In this document: positions 52,427-61,734 of the stretch, one piece after another
How the letters are laid out: each line of letters opens with the position of its first letter
Numbering within the stretch: the first letter of the stretch is position 1
Source: an uncultured Eggerthellaceae bacterium
GTDB lineage: Bacteria; Actinomycetota; Coriobacteriia; Coriobacteriales; Eggerthellaceae
Reading direction: 5' to 3'
DNA length: 63,128 nucleotides
Assembly: GCA_905234785.1 (NCBI GenBank)
Contig: CAJOIP010000028.1
Coordinates: 1 to 63,128, forward strand
Notes under the pieces: model-generated
Told to the model about the DNA's origin: nothing
Seen by the model: the letters and a program-made list of their open reading frames with translations, nothing else
The model's database searches: none
Translations under genes and position numbers: made by a program

Positions 52427-52501
52427 GTGGGACAACGGGGACGGGGGAAAGCGACCCGCTGGCTCCCGATGGGTCACTTTCCCCCGTCCCCGTTGTCCCA
52501 C
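52427..52501. repeat. 25-bp perfect inverted repeat in the YhgE/HD-GYP divergent region
   Basis: GTGGGACAACGGGGACGGGG plus GAAAG (52427-52451) and its exact complement (52477-52501). The inner GACCC/GGGTC (52453-52457 and 52471-52475) extend the stem. It separates two divergent promoters. Confidence 0.8.
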
Positions 52502-52570
52502 TTGGCGGCATGGCAGTACAATGTATGCTGGAAAATACTAAGTACAAGACGGTCGACGTAAAGGGATGCA

Positions 52571-54799
52571 ATGGGCGTGAAAACCAGGCACGGCGAGGAG
52601 AAGCGCGTGGTGGCGCGGTTCCGCAACGCGCTCGCACTGTGCGCGATATGCATCGTCGTCAACATCCTCGGCTCCCAAATCGCGTCGGCGCTGAAACTGC
52701 CCGTGTTCCTGGACAGCATCGGCACCATCTTCGCGGGCGTGCTCGGCGGCTACGTGCCGGCCATCGTCGTCGGCTACCTGACCAACCTCATCAACAGCAT
52801 CGCGGACAGCTCGACGATGTACTACGGCATCATCAACGTGCTCATCGCCCTGTTCGCCGCCTTCATCGCCAAGCGCGGATGGTTCAAGAGCTTCCCGCTC
52901 ATCTTGGTTTCCATCCTGATTTTCGCGCTCATCGGCGGCGGGTTCGGCTCTGTCCTGACGTACTTTTTGTACGGCACTGGCATCGGCGAGGGCATCTCGG
53001 CACCGTTCGCGCACCAGCTCTACGACAGCGGCATGCTCAGCCTATTCGGAGCGCAGCTGTGCGCCGATCTGCTCATCGACTTCATCGACAAGGCGCTAAC
53101 CGTCCTGGCCGTCGCGCTGGTGTACCACCTGATGTCGGAAGACTTCCTGGCCAAGCTCGACTTCGTGCCCTGGCAGCAGGCGCCGCTTTCGCAAGCCGAG
53201 CTCGACGAGACGATGAGCGCCAAGCCGCGCACCATGTCGCTGCAGACCAAGTTCGTGGTCATCGTCGGCACCATCATGGCGTTCGTCGCCATCACGACCA
53301 CCGCCATCAGCTACCTGACGTTCCACCAGTCGATGATCGAGGCGGAAAGCGCCAACGCCCTGGGCATCACCAACCTCATGGCGAACGCGGTCAACCCCGA
53401 CCGCATCGACGAATACATGGCCGAAGGCGAAAACGCGCCCGGCTACCGCGAGACCGACATGCGGCTTGCCGACATCCGCGACTCGTTCCCCGGCGTGCGC
53501 TACGTGTACGTGTACCAGATTCAGAAAGACGGCTGCCACGTCGTGTTCGACCCCGACACGGCCGAAGAGCCAGGGTCCGACCCCGGCGACGTCGTGCCGT
53601 TCGACCCGTCGTTCCAAGGCTACGTGCCCACGCTACTCGCCGGCGGCGAGATCAGCCCCATCGTCTCCAACGACTCGTACGGCTGGCTGCTCACCGTGTA
53701 CACGCCGTTGAAGAACAGCGCCGGCACCACCGTGTGCTACCTCGCGGCCGACATTTCCATGGAACAGCTCGTCGCCGACGAATCCTCGTTCCTCGCCAGC
53801 ATCATCGCGCTGTTCGCAGCGTTCTTCGTGCTCATCTGCGCCATCGTGCTGTGGCTGGCGAAGTACGGCATCATATTGCCCGTGAACTCGATCTCGCGCG
53901 CGTCGAACAACTTCATGCTCGGCGACGAGAGTATACGAAGCCTCAGCGCCGACCAGATCGAGGCGCTCGACATCAGCACGGGCGATGAAATCGAGAACCT
54001 CTTCGACGCCGTGAACCAGATGTCGCAGGAAGCCGTGCGCTACACCGCCGACGCGCAGGAGAAGAGCGAGACCATTTCGCGCATGCAGGACAACCTGATC
54101 ATGGTCATGGCCGACCTCGTGGAAAGCCGCGACAAGTTCACCGGCGACCACGTGAAGAACACCGCCGCCTACACGCGCATCATCATGAACCAGATGCGCC
54201 GCGAGGGCATTTACCCCGACGTGCTGACCAACGAATTCATTTCCAACGTGTACAAGTCCGCGCCGCTGCACGACGTCGGCAAGATCGCGGTGTCCGACAC
54301 CATCCTGAACAAGCCGGGCCGCTTCACCGACGAAGAGTTCGAGATCATGAAGAACCACACTATCGCCGGCAAGGAGATCCTCGAAAGCGCGAAGGGCGCC
54401 GTGTCGGAGGCCAGCTACCTCGACGAGGCGCAGCGCTTGGCCGCCTACCACCACGAGAAATGGAACGGCTCGGGCTACCCGCACGGCCTGGCGGGCGAGG
54501 ACATTCCCCTGTCGGCGCGCATCATGGCCGTGGCCGACGTGTTCGACGCGCTCGTGTCGAAACGCAGCTACAAGGAAGGCTTCCCGATTGAAAAGGCGCT
54601 CGCCATCATCGAAGAGGGCGTCGGAACGCATTTCGACCCGCAGGTGGCGCGCGCGTTCTTGCACGCGCAGGACAAGGCACGCGCCATCGCCGAGAAGAGC
54701 AGCGCGAAGAAAAAGGCCGAGGAAGAGAAGGCCGCAGCAGAACAGGCGGCGAAGGAAGCCGATTCCGCTGATGCGGAAGACACCGAGACGAAGCAGTGA
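52571..54799 (+). CDS. Membrane HD-GYP domain protein (predicted c-di-GMP phosphodiesterase)
   Basis: A 742-residue protein. Five or six N-terminal helices (20-190) resemble ECF-type substrate modules (SIGTIFAGVLGGYVPAIVVGYL). A membrane helix near 235, an outside sensor domain (about 260-410), a second helix near 425, and HAMP (about 450-500) follow. The HD-GYP domain (about 525-690) has SRDKFTGDHVKNTA, His567-Asp568 in LHDVGKIAV, HTIAGKEIL, HHEKWNGSGYPHGL with the GYP signature, and RIMAVADVFDALVSKRSYK. All metal ligands appear present, so it should be active. The tail is a Lys/Glu/Ala coiled coil. AAAGGGATG precedes the ATG. It overlaps the next gene by one base (TGATG). Confidence 0.92.
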   Translation: MGVKTRHGEEKRVVARFRNALALCAICIVVNILGSQIASALKLPVFLDSIGTIFAGVLGGYVPAIVVGYLTNLINSIADSSTMYYGIINVLIALFAAFIAKRGWFKSFPLILVSILIFALIGGGFGSVLTYFLYGTGIGEGISAPFAHQLYDSGMLSLFGAQLCADLLIDFIDKALTVLAVALVYHLMSEDFLAKLDFVPWQQAPLSQAELDETMSAKPRTMSLQTKFVVIVGTIMAFVAITTTAISYLTFHQSMIEAESANALGITNLMANAVNPDRIDEYMAEGENAPGYRETDMRLADIRDSFPGVRYVYVYQIQKDGCHVVFDPDTAEEPGSDPGDVVPFDPSFQGYVPTLLAGGEISPIVSNDSYGWLLTVYTPLKNSAGTTVCYLAADISMEQLVADESSFLASIIALFAAFFVLICAIVLWLAKYGIILPVNSISRASNNFMLGDESIRSLSADQIEALDISTGDEIENLFDAVNQMSQEAVRYTADAQEKSETISRMQDNLIMVMADLVESRDKFTGDHVKNTAAYTRIIMNQMRREGIYPDVLTNEFISNVYKSAPLHDVGKIAVSDTILNKPGRFTDEEFEIMKNHTIAGKEILESAKGAVSEASYLDEAQRLAAYHHEKWNGSGYPHGLAGEDIPLSARIMAVADVFDALVSKRSYKEGFPIEKALAIIEEGVGTHFDPQVARAFLHAQDKARAIAEKSSAKKKAEEEKAAAEQAAKEADSADAEDTETKQ

Positions 54800-56211
54800 T
54801 GGACATGACTGATCACGTTGAAGCCACAATCGAAGAGACGAAGCCCGCGACCGCCTCGCACGGCGGCATCAGCATCCGCATCATCGGCGCCATCACCGTC
54901 GTGGTGGCCATTTTGCTCGCGTTCTTCGCCTTCACGCTAGCCGGCCAGGTGGCCGACGCCGAGGCCACAGCCAAAGAATACGAGGCGCGCTACATCGCCT
55001 GCAGCGCCGCCATCGACGACTTGGAAGATGCGTCGGATTACCTGACCAGCCAGGCGCGGCTGTTCGTCGTCACGGGCGACCCCGAGAACATGGACGCGTA
55101 CTTCGAGGAGCTGTACACGACCGACCGCCGCGGAAACGCGGTGAACCTGCTCCGCACGAGCTTCTCCGACGACCTCCAGGTTGCCGCAGACCTCCTTCAG
55201 CAAGCGCTCGACGCATCGGACGCGCTTGCCGAGAAGGAGTTCACCGCCATGCGGCTCGCGGCTTCGTATTACGGGGTCAAGGACGTGCCCAACACGGTCA
55301 CCAAGTCCGACCGCATCGAGGGCGAGCAGGACATGACGCCCGACCAGAAGATCGAAGCCGCCCGCGACATCATGCTCGGCAGCGAGTACGACCAGGCCAA
55401 ACGCGTAATTCGCGCAAACGTCGAAGCAAGCTCGAACGCGCTGCTCGACGAGCTGAACGCAGAGCTCGAACGCAACGACGCGTTAATAGACAGCCTGCTG
55501 TTCGAGCTGCGCATCGCCGTGGCGCTGCTGCTGTGCGTGGTCATGGTGCTCGTGCTGGTGCTGCTGATGTACGTGCTGAAGCCGCTGAACCACTACATCA
55601 AGCGCATCGAGAAGAACGAGCCGCTCGAAGCCGACGGCTCCTACGAGTTGCGCTACCTGGCGACCGCCTACAACACCATGTACGAGGACAACAGCAGGCG
55701 CATCAAGCAGCTGCGCGAGTTCGCCGAACGCGACCCGCTGACGGGCATCGCCAACCGCAGCGGCTACGACAGCTTCCTGGCCACGCACACGCGCAACATC
55801 GCGCTGCTGCTCATCGACATCGACAACTTCAAGGAGTTCAACAAGGTGTACGGGCGCGACACCGGCAACGCCGTCATGGTGAAGCTGGCCAACGCGCTGA
55901 GCACGGCCTTCCGCTCGACCGACTTCCCCTGCCGCATCGAAAGCGACCTGTTCGCGGTCATCATGACCGACATGAGCGAGAACCTGCACGACGCGGTGTC
56001 GAACAAGATCGGGCTCGTGAACACGATGCTCGCCGACGATTCCGACGACCTGCCGCTGATCACGCTTTCGGTCGGCGCCGCGTTCAGCACCGAGGGCATG
56101 ACCGACCGCGACATTTACGCCGCTGCGGAAACCGCGCTCGCGCACGCCGTCGAGAACGGCCGCAACTGCATCGCCTTCTACGGCGAGAGGAATGCGACGG
56201 TCGCAGACTAG
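54799..56211 (+). CDS. Membrane protein with a degenerate GGDEF domain
   Basis: A 470-residue protein: helix near 25-48, a helical outside sensor (about 55-230), a second helix near 240-262, a HAMP-like linker, then a GGDEF fold (about 310-460) starting ERDPLTGIANRSGYDSFL. The substrate motif DIDNFKEFNKVYGRDTG is close to normal, but the signature loop is IESDLFAVI instead of RxGGDEFxV. Loss of both glycines and the catalytic Glu position argues against diguanylate cyclase activity. It may bind nucleotide or act as a receptor or regulator for the translationally coupled HD-GYP protein. ATG 54799 overlaps that stop codon; a GTG one codon earlier is possible. Confidence 0.88.
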   Translation: MDMTDHVEATIEETKPATASHGGISIRIIGAITVVVAILLAFFAFTLAGQVADAEATAKEYEARYIACSAAIDDLEDASDYLTSQARLFVVTGDPENMDAYFEELYTTDRRGNAVNLLRTSFSDDLQVAADLLQQALDASDALAEKEFTAMRLAASYYGVKDVPNTVTKSDRIEGEQDMTPDQKIEAARDIMLGSEYDQAKRVIRANVEASSNALLDELNAELERNDALIDSLLFELRIAVALLLCVVMVLVLVLLMYVLKPLNHYIKRIEKNEPLEADGSYELRYLATAYNTMYEDNSRRIKQLREFAERDPLTGIANRSGYDSFLATHTRNIALLLIDIDNFKEFNKVYGRDTGNAVMVKLANALSTAFRSTDFPCRIESDLFAVIMTDMSENLHDAVSNKIGLVNTMLADDSDDLPLITLSVGAAFSTEGMTDRDIYAAAETALAHAVENGRNCIAFYGERNATVAD

Positions 56212-56609
56212 GGCCTTCGGCCGAACCCGCTTGGGCGCATTTCGTCGCAGTCGCCGTTGAAAGCGGGACGTGGGGTCAGACGATTTCGCGGCCATTTGCA
56301 CCCGGTGCGAAGCGGCATTAAACTCGACCTAACCAACGACCGAATGGAAAGCCGGCCCCATGAACAACCTGCAGGCGAACCTCTGCCTTCTCGCCGTCAC
56401 GCTCTGCTGGTCGTGCGAGGTCGCCATCTACTCGGTCATCCCCGACGGCGTGAACCCCTTCGCCGCGCCCTTCATGGTGCTCATGCAGGAGGAACTCGGG
56501 TTCAAGTCGTGCGCGTAAGTGAAGCGCCTGCGCCTGACGCCACGGCTAAACCGCGTATGCGACATGGGCCCAGGTTCCCCCGGCCCGCTTCGCCTTGTTC
56601 GCAGCCGGC
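56212..56609. other. Gap between the GGDEF gene and the FtsX-type permease, containing a gene remnant
   Basis: Apart from the short remnant at 56360-56518 there is nothing coding. GGCCTTCGGCC just after the GGDEF stop (56212-56224) is a small hairpin without a T-tract. The two flanking genes converge here. Confidence 0.5.
56360..56518 (+). pseudogene. Remnant of a DMT/EamA-type transporter 5' end
   Basis: A 52-codon frame beginning MNNLQANLCLLAVTLCW and continuing to VIPDGVNPFAAPF, which resembles the first helix of an EamA-family exporter (usually about 300 residues). The last 15 residues (MVLMQEELGFKSCA) do not fit, suggesting fusion to unrelated sequence after a deletion. GGAAAG lies 9 nt upstream. 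Probably decay debris. Confidence 0.45.
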
Positions 56610-59600
56610 TTAGAACTTGTTGATGTCGGTCAGCTCGAAGCGCGGGATGCGGCGCAGCGCGATGACGCTCATGACGAAGGAGAGTACGGCGCTGCCGCCG
56701 GCGCCGACGCCCACGGCCAGCCAGTCGACGTCCTTTACGAACTCCGCCGTGGAAGGCTCCATCGAACCGACCGTGACCGAGCCCATGACGCACCCCAAGA
56801 CGATTCCGAGGATTATGCCGACGATCGTGAGCACGATGGTGTCGTTGTAGATGTAGCGCTTCGCGTCGCGCACCGAGAACCCGTTGATCATGAGCACGAT
56901 GAGCTCGCGCTTCTTCTCCTCGATGAACATGACGTTCAGATTCAGCAGCACGACCACGGCCATGAGCGCCGCGAGCGCCAGGTAGATGAGCACGACCGCC
57001 GACGACACGGAGGAGAACGTCGCGAAGTTTCCGTATTGGCGCGTCTTGTCGTCCGTCACCGAATCGAAGCCCTCAACTGCGCCGAAGTCGAGCTCCGAGA
57101 GGCCCCCGACCTCCTCGGCATTGCCGAGGACGGCGTTCGGGGCGAAGCTTGCGTCGAACTCGCGCTCGTAGTAGTCGCGTCCCATGACCGCCTCGTGATA
57201 CGCCAGCCAGAACTCGTAGAACCCGAGGATGGGCACCTCGTGCTTCACGCCGTCGCCGGCGTCGACCTCGATGGCGTCACCCACCTTCGCCCCGAAGTGG
57301 TCGCGGTACGCCTGCGATACCCATACGCCGTCCTGCGAAAAGTCGGGCTCGCCGCCCGAAACCGGGTTCACATGGTAGACCCGCGCGAACGCCTCGGCAT
57401 CGGCGGGGACGATGATGTGCAAGGCGGCAGCTGCGCCACTTGGCTCGGTCATGGCCAGGCTCTTGCGCACGATCGACGCCGCGTCGCCCCCCGCGTCCCG
57501 AAACACGTCCTCCACCGCATCGCACGCCCCGTCCGCAGAGGGGTCGACATAGGCTATGCTCGCAAACCCGTAGACGTTGTCGTACTGGCGGTCGTAGCTC
57601 TTCAGCACGTCGTCGTTCAACGTGATGGCGGTGACGATGAGGGCCGTGCAGCCCGCAACGCCCACCACCGTGCTGAACACGCGCCTCTTGTCGTTCATGC
57701 AATTATTCACGATGGTCTGCGTCAGGAGGGGCAGGCGGTTCCATACGCCCCATTTCTCGTAGAAGCGCGCCTTGGCCTCGGGCGGTTTCTCGCCGCGCAG
57801 CAGCTCGACGGCGTGCTGCCTTAAGACGCCGCGGCACGCGAGCCATGTGGCGCCCAGCACGAGCACAAGTTCGAGCGCCGTCACGCCGAGGAACTGCAGC
57901 AACCCGAAATGCGGGGGGAACGCGCCGAACGTGAACATCTTCCCCAACACGTTCGCGATGATGCCCTCCACGAGCGTGACGCCCACGAGCGTGCCGACTA
58001 TGGCGCCCGCGAGCACCGCCATGCCCGCGTACAGCAGGAAGCTCGCCGTGATCTCGCGGCCGCGCAGGCCGAGCGCCTTCTTCGTGCCGATCTGGGTGAT
58101 TTGCTCGTGCACGATGCGGCTGACCGCCGAGTAGCTTACGAGCAGGCCGACGATGACGAACAGCAGCGCCATGGAGAAGCTGAGGTTGGTGGTGACGCCG
58201 CCGAACACGCTAATTTCGCCGGCTCCCACGTTGCCCGAACGGTTCACGACCGTCCAATCGTAGCGTTTCATGGCGGCCAGCTGCTCTTTGGCCTTCTCGA
58301 GCTTGGGCTCGCCCTCGGCCACCTGCGCCTTGGCCTCCTCAACTTGGCGCTGCCCGTCGGCTATCTTCTGCTCGCCTTCGGCCACAGCTGCTTCGAGTTC
58401 GGCTTGACCAGCGTAGTATTGGCCCCACCCGTCGTTCAGCTCGGCCACCTTCGCATCGTATTCGGCCTGTAGGCTGTTCAGCGCCGCTTCAGCCTGGGGC
58501 AGAAACGCCTTAAGCTCCGCGACGGTGAACGAGCGGCCCTCAATGACGACCGTATCGTCGTCTTTCATCGCGGCAAGCGCGCTCGAAGCTTCCCGATACA
58601 GGCTTCTGGCCTGGGCAAGCGCCTGCTCGCCTTCGGCTTTCGCCTCTTCGCCTTCGATGAGCTGGCCGTATGCTTCCGCGAGCCTGGCCTCGCCTTCGGC
58701 CTTCTTGGCTTCCAGCTCTGCTCGACCGTCGGCAAGCTGCTTCTCGCCATCCGCAATCTGCTTCCTGGCGCCGTCGAGCGCGGCCTGTGCCTCGTCTATC
58801 TTCTTCTGCGCCTGGTTATGCAGGTCGTCGTAGCGCGATTTGGCCAACGTCGCGCCCAGATCGGCAATGTCGCCCTCGATGGCCCCAGACGCCTGCTCGT
58901 ACTCGGCTCCGAACGAGTCGAGGCCCTGCAGGCCGCTGCAGCGCACGTTCACGACGGGATACCCGCCCTGATACGCGGAAGCATCGAACGCGGCAACAGG
59001 AGCCCAGGCCACGATTTCGACCGACCCCGACCCGCTCGTCGAAATACCGAACGTCTCGCTCGAGGTCGCGATGTACTCGGGGCTGTTCACGATGGCCGCA
59101 ACCCGGTAGGAAGCGCCATTCAGGTACTTCATGCCATCGTTGTCTTCGACCGCCGCAGATTGGTCGTCTGTGCGAACGGCCACGTCGTCCGGGGAAGCAT
59201 CGGGCTCGAACGCGATGGTGTCGCCCACGGCTATTCCGCAGGCGTCCGCCGCGGCGGCCACGACGGCCACCTCGTCGGCTTTCGAGGGAAGCTCGCCTTC
59301 CACTACGGAGAGCGTGTCTATGCGCTCCCCCATCGACTGAAGCTTCACCGTGCGTTTCTCGCCGTCGAGGAACGTCGTCTGGAACGACTGGTAACCGGCC
59401 TCGACGTCCGTTACCCCCTCGACGTTGGAAAGCTGCTGCAGGTCGGCGTCGGTCAGCCCGTAGGGGTACTGTATCTGCACGTTGTGGAACGACCCCTCGT
59501 CGAACGCCTTGCCCGCAGCGCCCTGCATGGCCGGCGCAACCCAGTTGATGCCTAAGAATATGCCCACGCCCAACGCCACGAACATCAGGATGCTGAAGAA

Positions 59601-59657
59601 CGACACGAACGTCTTGCGGATGTTCGCGAACAGCTCTGCCAGTTGCGTCGGCTTCAT
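56610..59657 (-). CDS. FtsX-like ABC transporter permease with a large coiled-coil insert
   Basis: A 1015-residue permease subunit. A first helix (18-40) leads to an outside domain (45-290), then a long Ala/Glu/Lys-rich coiled coil (about 290-490, with repeats like GEKQLADGRAELEAKKAEGEARL in shorter blocks). The first FtsX core follows (about 515-650), with SRIVHEQITQIGTKKALGL. A second outside domain and a second FtsX core (about 890-1010; FIEEKKRELIVLMINGFSV) complete it. The architecture matches Gram-positive surface-export permeases annotated with MacB/FtsX domains. It starts 10 nt after the GAF-ABC ATPase gene, its obvious partner. Substrate unknown. Confidence 0.9.
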   Translation of the reverse strand: MKPTQLAELFANIRKTFVSFFSILMFVALGVGIFLGINWVAPAMQGAAGKAFDEGSFHNVQIQYPYGLTDADLQQLSNVEGVTDVEAGYQSFQTTFLDGEKRTVKLQSMGERIDTLSVVEGELPSKADEVAVVAAAADACGIAVGDTIAFEPDASPDDVAVRTDDQSAAVEDNDGMKYLNGASYRVAAIVNSPEYIATSSETFGISTSGSGSVEIVAWAPVAAFDASAYQGGYPVVNVRCSGLQGLDSFGAEYEQASGAIEGDIADLGATLAKSRYDDLHNQAQKKIDEAQAALDGARKQIADGEKQLADGRAELEAKKAEGEARLAEAYGQLIEGEEAKAEGEQALAQARSLYREASSALAAMKDDDTVVIEGRSFTVAELKAFLPQAEAALNSLQAEYDAKVAELNDGWGQYYAGQAELEAAVAEGEQKIADGQRQVEEAKAQVAEGEPKLEKAKEQLAAMKRYDWTVVNRSGNVGAGEISVFGGVTTNLSFSMALLFVIVGLLVSYSAVSRIVHEQITQIGTKKALGLRGREITASFLLYAGMAVLAGAIVGTLVGVTLVEGIIANVLGKMFTFGAFPPHFGLLQFLGVTALELVLVLGATWLACRGVLRQHAVELLRGEKPPEAKARFYEKWGVWNRLPLLTQTIVNNCMNDKRRVFSTVVGVAGCTALIVTAITLNDDVLKSYDRQYDNVYGFASIAYVDPSADGACDAVEDVFRDAGGDAASIVRKSLAMTEPSGAAAALHIIVPADAEAFARVYHVNPVSGGEPDFSQDGVWVSQAYRDHFGAKVGDAIEVDAGDGVKHEVPILGFYEFWLAYHEAVMGRDYYEREFDASFAPNAVLGNAEEVGGLSELDFGAVEGFDSVTDDKTRQYGNFATFSSVSSAVVLIYLALAALMAVVVLLNLNVMFIEEKKRELIVLMINGFSVRDAKRYIYNDTIVLTIVGIILGIVLGCVMGSVTVGSMEPSTAEFVKDVDWLAVGVGAGGSAVLSFVMSVIALRRIPRFELTDINKF

Positions 59658-59667
59658 GAGGCACCGC

Positions 59668-60888
59668 CTACCACACCAGGTCGGTCGCGTGGGCAGGGTG
59701 GCGGTTCACGGTTACCTCGTGCATGCGGCCGCCGCGCATGCGCACGACGCGGTCGGCCATGCGGGTGATCTCCTCGTTGTGGGTGACCATCACCATGGTG
59801 GTGCCCGTCTTGATGATTTCCTCCATCACCTGCAAGACCTCGATGCTCGTGGCGTAATCGAGCGCCGCCGTGGGCTCGTCGGCGAGTATGATCTTGGGGT
59901 TCTTCACGAGCGCGCGGGCGATGGAGACGCGCTGCTGCTGCCCGCCCGACATCTGGGAGGGGTAGTTGCGCTTGCGGTCGGTCAGCCCCACCACCTCGAG
60001 CGCCCGGTCAGCGTCCATCGGGTCGTCCACGAGCTCGGCTATCAGCTTCAAGTTCTGCAGCGCGGTAAGGTTCGGCATGAGGTTGTAGCTTTGGAAGATG
60101 AAGCCGATGTTGTCGCGGCGGAAGTCGGTGAGCTCCTGCTGCGTGGCATGAGAGAGGTCGCGCCCCAGGTAGGTGAAGCTGCCCGACGTGGCCTGGTCCA
60201 TGCCGCCAATGATGTTGAGCAGCGTGGACTTGCCGCAGCCGCTCTCGCCCAGAAGCACCAAGAACTCGCCCTCGTACACGTCAAGGTTCACGCCCTTGAG
60301 CACCTTCGTGACCACGTCGCCGCTGCGGAACTCGCGCGTGATGTCGCGCAGTTCCATGACCACCTCGCCCGGTTGCCACGGCTCGGCGAGCCGATCGTTC
60401 TCGTCGATGGCGATGGCGGCCATCATGGCCATGATTTCCATGACGTCGGCACCCTCTTCGGTGAAGGCGCCGCCGCCGACCTTGTTCACGAACTGGATGA
60501 CGCCCAAATCCTCGAACTTGCTCGAGAACGGCACGCAGATCACCGAGGTCACGTCCATGCCCGCGAAGTCGATGGCAGTCTCGACGTCCTTGAGGGCGTC
60601 GAACTCGAAGAGGCGCTCGGCCCGCTGCTGCTGGAACACGCGCCCCACCGCGCCCTCGCCCGACGCGTGGCTGCGGCTCGTCAGGTCAACCGGACCGATC
60701 CAGTAGTAGGGGTGCAGGCGCCCGTCGCCAGCCTTGTCGGCGTACCAGATGACGGCGCATTCGGCGCCCGCGTTGTCCACGATGGCCTTCAGGCCTCCCT
60801 GCAGCGCCTCGTCGAGCGTAGTGGCGTTGGCGATGACGCCCTGCACCTCGCCGATGGTCTTGAAGTATCCGAGCGTCGATGAGTCCAT
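59668..60888 (-). CDS. ABC transporter ATPase with an N-terminal GAF domain
   Basis: A 406-residue cytoplasmic ATPase. Residues 1-165 form a GAF sensor domain ([54 protein letters not shown]). Residues 176-406 are a LolD-class ATPase with Walker [10 protein letters not shown] (214-222), [12 protein letters not shown]-loop, signature [16 protein letters not shown], Walker [12 protein letters not shown] and H-loop VTHNEE. Stand-alone LolD proteins are about 230 residues, so the sensor is a clear addition and might gate transport by a small ligand. GGAGAGGA lies before the ATG. It is the first gene of a pair with the FtsX permease. Confidence 0.92.
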   Translation of the reverse strand: MDSSTLGYFKTIGEVQGVIANATTLDEALQGGLKAIVDNAGAECAVIWYADKAGDGRLHPYYWIGPVDLTSRSHASGEGAVGRVFQQQRAERLFEFDALKDVETAIDFAGMDVTSVICVPFSSKFEDLGVIQFVNKVGGGAFTEEGADVMEIMAMMAAIAIDENDRLAEPWQPGEVVMELRDITREFRSGDVVTKVLKGVNLDVYEGEFLVLLGESGCGKSTLLNIIGGMDQATSGSFTYLGRDLSHATQQELTDFRRDNIGFIFQSYNLMPNLTALQNLKLIAELVDDPMDADRALEVVGLTDRKRNYPSQMSGGQQQRVSIARALVKNPKIILADEPTAALDYATSIEVLQVMEEIIKTGTTMVMVTHNEEITRMADRVVRMRGGRMHEVTVNRHPAHATDLVW

Positions 60889-60945
60889 GCCGTGTCCTCT
60901 CCGATCCTCATGCTTCTAGCTGCTGACATTCTACCAAGTCGGAGA

Positions 60946-61734
60946 TTAGGCGTAGCCCCAAGTGAGGAGTTTCCACTCGCCGCCGTCAGTGCGGGCGAGG
61001 TGCCAGGAGTAGTCCTCGTAGTCGGTGTCCGGCTCCCAGGCCGTGCCCTCGGCGTCCGCGCCGCTTGGCGAGTGGAAGTCCGACATGATGACGATGGCCT
61101 GCGTGAACGCGGGGTCGGCCGCCTCGCGCAGGCTGTTGCAGTACTCGAGGTCGGCTGCGCAGGTGGCGTCGTCGGTGAAGGCGAGGCGCTTCATCGTGGC
61201 ACCTGTCCAGGTGTCGAACTCAGCCATGATCGCGTCGAAGGCGGCGTCGATGTCTTCCTGCGTGTAGGCCTCGGAGCCGCCGTAGTTCAGCGACAGGACA
61301 TCCTCGCCGTCGGCGCCTTCGAACGCGAAAACCGCGACGTACTCGGCATCGCCGTCGACGAGCACGTCGATGCGCCTGTCCTCGGAGAACTTCCTGCCGT
61401 CCTTGTTCCACTTGACGAACTTGTAGCCCTCGTAGCTGGCGTCTTCCCGCGCCTCGATGCCGATCGTCTGGCCGAAGGCGTCGCTGACGTAGGCCGACTG
61501 CACCGGGTACTCGTCGTCGAAGGCGATCTTTTCGCCCTCATAGGCCCAGGCGATCTCGCCCACGCCCTCGGTGTTGATCTGCACGACCGCCTTCCCCTGC
61601 TGGGAAGCCGACGAGGCGCTTGCGGCTGACGACGCGCTTGCCGACGAGACTCCGGGCGCACCGCCGCAGCCGGCAAGCGCCAACGCAAGCGCGAGGGCCG
61701 CCGCCAACACGACCGCTATCCTTACGTTCTTCAT
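60946..61734 (-). CDS. Lipoprotein of unknown function
   Basis: A 262-residue predicted lipoprotein: LAGC lipobox with Cys23, then a Ser/Ala-rich spacer to about 45. An N-terminal beta-module includes YKFVKWNKDGRKFSED...YVAVF, reminiscent of bacterial repeat modules in surface proteins. The C-terminal half (about 160-262), with AFDAIMAEFDTWTGATMKRL and ending GEWKLLTWGYA, resembles DUF4829-like lipoprotein domains. No catalytic motif seen. AAAGGAAG lies before the ATG. It is upstream of the GAF-ABC/FtsX pair in the same direction (57-nt gap), so it may supply their partner. Confidence 0.72.
   Translation of the reverse strand: MKNVRIAVVLAAALALALALAGCGGAPGVSSASASSAASASSASQQGKAVVQINTEGVGEIAWAYEGEKIAFDDEYPVQSAYVSDAFGQTIGIEAREDASYEGYKFVKWNKDGRKFSEDRRIDVLVDGDAEYVAVFAFEGADGEDVLSLNYGGSEAYTQEDIDAAFDAIMAEFDTWTGATMKRLAFTDDATCAADLEYCNSLREAADPAFTQAIVIMSDFHSPSGADAEGTAWEPDTDYEDYSWHLARTDGGEWKLLTWGYA

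Noticed and set aside
48858..52541. Very long plus-strand open frame antisense to the YhgE gene
   Set aside because: Composition is Arg/His/Ala/Val-rich with no domain; it mirrors the codon pattern of the well-supported minus-strand gene in high-GC DNA.
52404..52637. Extended N-terminus of the YhgE protein from 52637
   Set aside because: It would translate the 25-bp inverted repeat and the promoter; homology begins at MKTAFGILKRD.
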